From the NCBI GenBank assembly GCA_024277405.1, contig JAJRVI010000071.1:1-14435 (forward strand): a stretch of DNA of 14,435 nt, written 5' to 3'. The position numbers and the translations under genes were made by a program. The number at the start of each line of letters is the position of its first letter. Position 1 is the stretch's first letter. Origin of the DNA: Fidelibacterota bacterium (GTDB taxonomy: Bacteria; Bipolaricaulota; Bipolaricaulia; Bipolaricaulales; Bipolaricaulaceae). This document shows positions 13,017 through 14,435 of the stretch, one piece after another. The notes below the pieces were generated by a model that saw only the letters and a list, made by a program, of their open reading frames with translations, did not search any database and was not told where the DNA came from.

Positions 13017-14024
13017 ATGATGCGGGTTTTCCTCATCGCGGCGTGGGTAGCGATGTTCGGGCTCGGTGGCCTGGCGGAGGGGCTCATCGAGGGCATGAAT
13101 GTGACGGCTTGGTGGCACGGCCGGTACGGGAATCAGGGGGCCCGGGAATCGCTGCGGGAGCTCCGTGACGTGGGGGTCGAGTGGGTCGCCATCGTGGTCA
13201 CCTGTTATCAGGAGAGCCTGGACTCGCCTGTGATACGCTGCCCCGAGACCACGCGTACCCCGAGCCTGGCCGAGGTCCGCGGCTTGATCCGGACGGCGAG
13301 ATCCCTGGGATTCAAGGTGCTCCTGAAGCCACATCTGGACATCGATGACGGTACCTGGCGGGGGCTCATCGATTTCGGGGACGACGAGGACGCCTGGGGA
13401 GCGTGGTTCCGGGCCTATACGGCGTTCATCCTGCGGTACGCGCGGCTGGCCCAGGAGGAGGCCGTGGACATGTTCTGCATCGGGGTGGAACTGGGGGGAA
13501 CGGTAAGGCGGGCGCGGGACTGGCGGGAGGTGATCCGGACCGTGAGGGAGACCTATTCCGGCCCCTTATTGTACGCCGCCAACTGGCGAGGGGAGATGTG
13601 GAAGGTCCCCTTCTGGCATGAGCTCGACTACATCGGGATCGATGCCTACTACCCCCTCACGGGGAGGTTCTCTCCCGCCCTGGGGGAACTCGTCGCCGCG
13701 TGGAGGGGGCCGTTGCGCTCGATCGGCTGCCTGGCGATGCGCGAGGGAAAGCAGGTGATCTTCACCGAGATCGGTTACCGGAGCCTGGACGGGGCCCTCC
13801 GGGAGCCGTGGAACTGGGCCTCGACCGGGGCGCCGGACCCGGAAGAGCAGGCCCTGGGGTACCAGGCGTTCCTCGAGGCGGTCTGGGGAAAACCCCCTTG
13901 GTTCGCGGGCGCCTTTTTCTGGTGCTGGGAGCTCGATCCCGCGGCGGGAGGCCCGATGGACACCGGCTACACGCCGCAGAACAAGCCCGCCGAGGATATC
14001 CTGCGGGCGCATTTCCGGGGATAA
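13017..14024 (+). CDS. Exported GH113-like TIM-barrel glycoside hydrolase
   Basis: This 335-residue protein starts with an ATG pair (13017 and 13020). Residues 1-20 form a signal peptide (RVFLIAAWVAMFGLGGLAEG). The mature part reads as a GH113-type (beta)8 barrel: GMNVTAWW near 27, SLRELRDVGVEWVAI (45-59), VLLKPHLD (101-108), WRGLIDF, FCIGVELGG (153-161), YAANWRGE, LDYIGIDAYYPL (203-214), VIFTEIGYRS (247-256) and FFWCWELD (300-307). By position, E158 fits the acid/base and E251 the nucleophile. Characterised GH113 enzymes are beta-mannanases, but the family is small, so mannan as the substrate is only a suggestion. The gene stands alone, divergent from lptFD, and ends at a good terminator. 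It is not linked to the transporter locus, about 8.4 kb away. Confidence 0.88.
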   Translation: MMRVFLIAAWVAMFGLGGLAEGLIEGMNVTAWWHGRYGNQGARESLRELRDVGVEWVAIVVTCYQESLDSPVIRCPETTRTPSLAEVRGLIRTARSLGFKVLLKPHLDIDDGTWRGLIDFGDDEDAWGAWFRAYTAFILRYARLAQEEAVDMFCIGVELGGTVRRARDWREVIRTVRETYSGPLLYAANWRGEMWKVPFWHELDYIGIDAYYPLTGRFSPALGELVAAWRGPLRSIGCLAMREGKQVIFTEIGYRSLDGALREPWNWASTGAPDPEEQALGYQAFLEAVWGKPPWFAGAFFWCWELDPAAGGPMDTGYTPQNKPAEDILRAHFRG

Positions 14025-14033
14025 CGGGAAGGG

Positions 14034-14061
14034 AAAAGGGCCATCCACCACCGGCCCTTTT
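14034..14061. terminator. Bidirectional intrinsic terminator
   Basis: AAAAGGGCC (14034-14042) and GGCCCTTTT (14053-14061) are exact complements around a 10-nt loop. It ends the GH113-like transcript on the plus strand. Read from the other side, it gives a stem and a T4 run right after tRNA-Val. Base 14061 is shared with the tRNA-Val CCA end. Confidence 0.85.
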
Positions 14062-14136
14062 GGTGGGTGGTGCAGGACTTGAACCTGCGACCTCACGCAC
14101 GTCAAGCGTGCGCTCTCCCAACTGAGCTAACCACCC
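14061..14136 (-). tRNA. tRNA-Val(GAC), CCA encoded
   Basis: Read on the minus strand it folds as a standard cloverleaf of 73 nt plus CCA. Acceptor GGGTGGT pairs with ACCACCC, D-stem GCTC with GAGC, anticodon stem CACGC with GCGTG around loop TTGACGT (anticodon GAC), and T-arm GCAGG with CCTGC around TTCAAGT. The discriminator is A. It lies 3 nt downstream of tRNA-Cys and is presumably processed from the same transcript. Confidence 0.97.
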
Positions 14137-14139
14137 TCC

Positions 14140-14212
14140 AGGCGGCGCCCGGATTCGAACCGGGGAATAAGGGATTTGCAGTCCCTCGCCTTAACCGCTT
14201 GGCTACGCCGCC
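14140..14212 (-). tRNA. tRNA-Cys(GCA), CCA not encoded
   Basis: This is a 73-nt cloverleaf on the minus strand. Acceptor GGCGGCG pairs with CGCCGCC, D-stem GCC with GGC, anticodon stem AGGGA with TCCCT around CTGCAAA (anticodon GCA), and T-arm CCCGG with CCGGG around TTCGAAT. The discriminator is U, the cysteine identity element. The three bases after it are GGA, so CCA must be added enzymatically. Confidence 0.97.
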
Positions 14213-14223
14213 ACCGAGATGAT

Positions 14224-14251
14224 TTTATACCCCCTGGACCTCAAACGTCAA
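14224..14251 (-). promoter_or_regulatory. Promoter of the tRNA-Cys/tRNA-Val unit
   Basis: On the minus strand, TTGACG (14251-14246) and TATAAA (14229-14224) are 16 bp apart, each matching consensus in five of six bases. The -10 ends 11 bp before the mature tRNA-Cys 5' end, leaving room for a short leader removed by RNase P. Confidence 0.8.
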
Positions 14252-14329
14252 TCGGGCCTAGTAAGTGGGCCAACACATGATGACCCACCCCTCAGGCCGG
14301 ATCTTTCGGCTTTTGAGGAGTTCTTGAGG

Positions 14330-14435
14330 ATGTGCGGCATCCCTCCTATTTGTGAGCTGATGAAACACCTAAAAGAAGGAGGGAGGCCGGGGTGTTTTGC
14401 CACACCCTATCACAACTTTACGCCCTGGCCACCCA
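14330..14435 (+). CDS. Unidentified open frame running off the right edge
   Basis: I do not recognise this protein. ATG 14330 has GAGGAG (14315-14320) 9 nt upstream, and 35 codons stay open to the window end, starting MCGIPPICELMKHLKEGG. The same frame is open back to ATG 14219, but that start would lie inside the tRNA promoter, so 14330 is preferred. Codons such as AAA, CTA and GAA, and the lower GC content, differ from the rest of the window and could mean acquired DNA next to the tRNA genes. It may equally be chance or part of a non-coding region. Confidence 0.3.
   Translation, partial: MCGIPPICELMKHLKEGGRPGCFATPYHNFTPWPP

Noticed and set aside
14219..14329. Coding start at ATG 14219 for the right-edge open frame
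   Set aside because: It would lie inside the tRNA promoter and lacks a ribosome binding site; ATG 14330 has GAGGAG at good spacing.
1..14435. CRISPR arrays, insertion sequences, rRNA or phage genes
   Set aside because: I saw no spaced direct repeats, transposase motifs or rRNA-like segments; apart from the right edge, the coding regions are ordinary chromosomal genes.

Overview
This window is a GC-rich, densely packed stretch of chromosome from a diderm (Gram-negative-type) bacterium. The evidence for two membranes is an LptD-type outer-membrane barrel domain, Sec signal peptides without lipobox cysteines on the binding protein, and a TolB-like periplasmic propeller. The taxon cannot be settled from sequence alone. 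My guess, at low confidence, is a deep-branching thermophile-related lineage such as Bipolaricaulota or a relative of Thermotogota, based on the GC content, the Arg/Glu-rich proteins, the sugar locus built around a LacI regulator and a CUT1 transporter, and the unusual envelope gene.

Layout, left to right. (1) 1-4608 is a sugar uptake and utilisation locus: a divergent, edge-truncated beta-phosphoglucomutase on the minus strand, a LacI-family repressor, and a CUT1 ABC transporter (binding protein and two permeases, no ATPase). Two related palindromic operators explain the regulation. One lies in the divergent pgmB/lacI region. The other is a perfect 18-bp palindrome directly downstream of a textbook -35/-10 promoter for the transporter. 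Beta-PGM suggests that the imported sugar is a disaccharide cleaved by an inverting phosphorylase to beta-glucose-1-phosphate. A perfect terminator-like hairpin lies inside the first codons of the first permease and may set the binding protein to permease ratio. (2) 4644-8373, minus strand, is a housekeeping run: TolB-like propeller, ribF, thrS. (3) 8446-9456, plus strand, is ruvB, which converges with only 3 bp to spare on the next block. (4) 9460-12966, minus strand, is an envelope pair: a CDP-alcohol phosphatidyltransferase preceded by a 984-codon gene that joins an LptF/LptG-type inner-membrane permease to an LptD-type outer-membrane assembly protein. (5) 13017-14024, plus strand, is an exported GH113-like TIM-barrel glycosidase, ending at a bidirectional terminator. 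(6) 14061-14212, minus strand, holds tRNA-Cys(GCA) and tRNA-Val(GAC) behind a clear promoter. (7) The right edge, 14213-14435, is less GC-rich and holds an unidentified open frame.

The most notable observation is the LptF-LptD fusion. It places the two ends of the lipopolysaccharide transport bridge in one reading frame, joined by a segment that looks like a signal peptide. A second theme is that the genes heading transcription units (lacI, tolB-like, lptFD and the GH113-like gene) have -10-like hexamers only 6-9 nt from the start codon and no Shine-Dalgarno sequence. This suggests leaderless transcripts, whereas most of the other genes have good Shine-Dalgarno sites.
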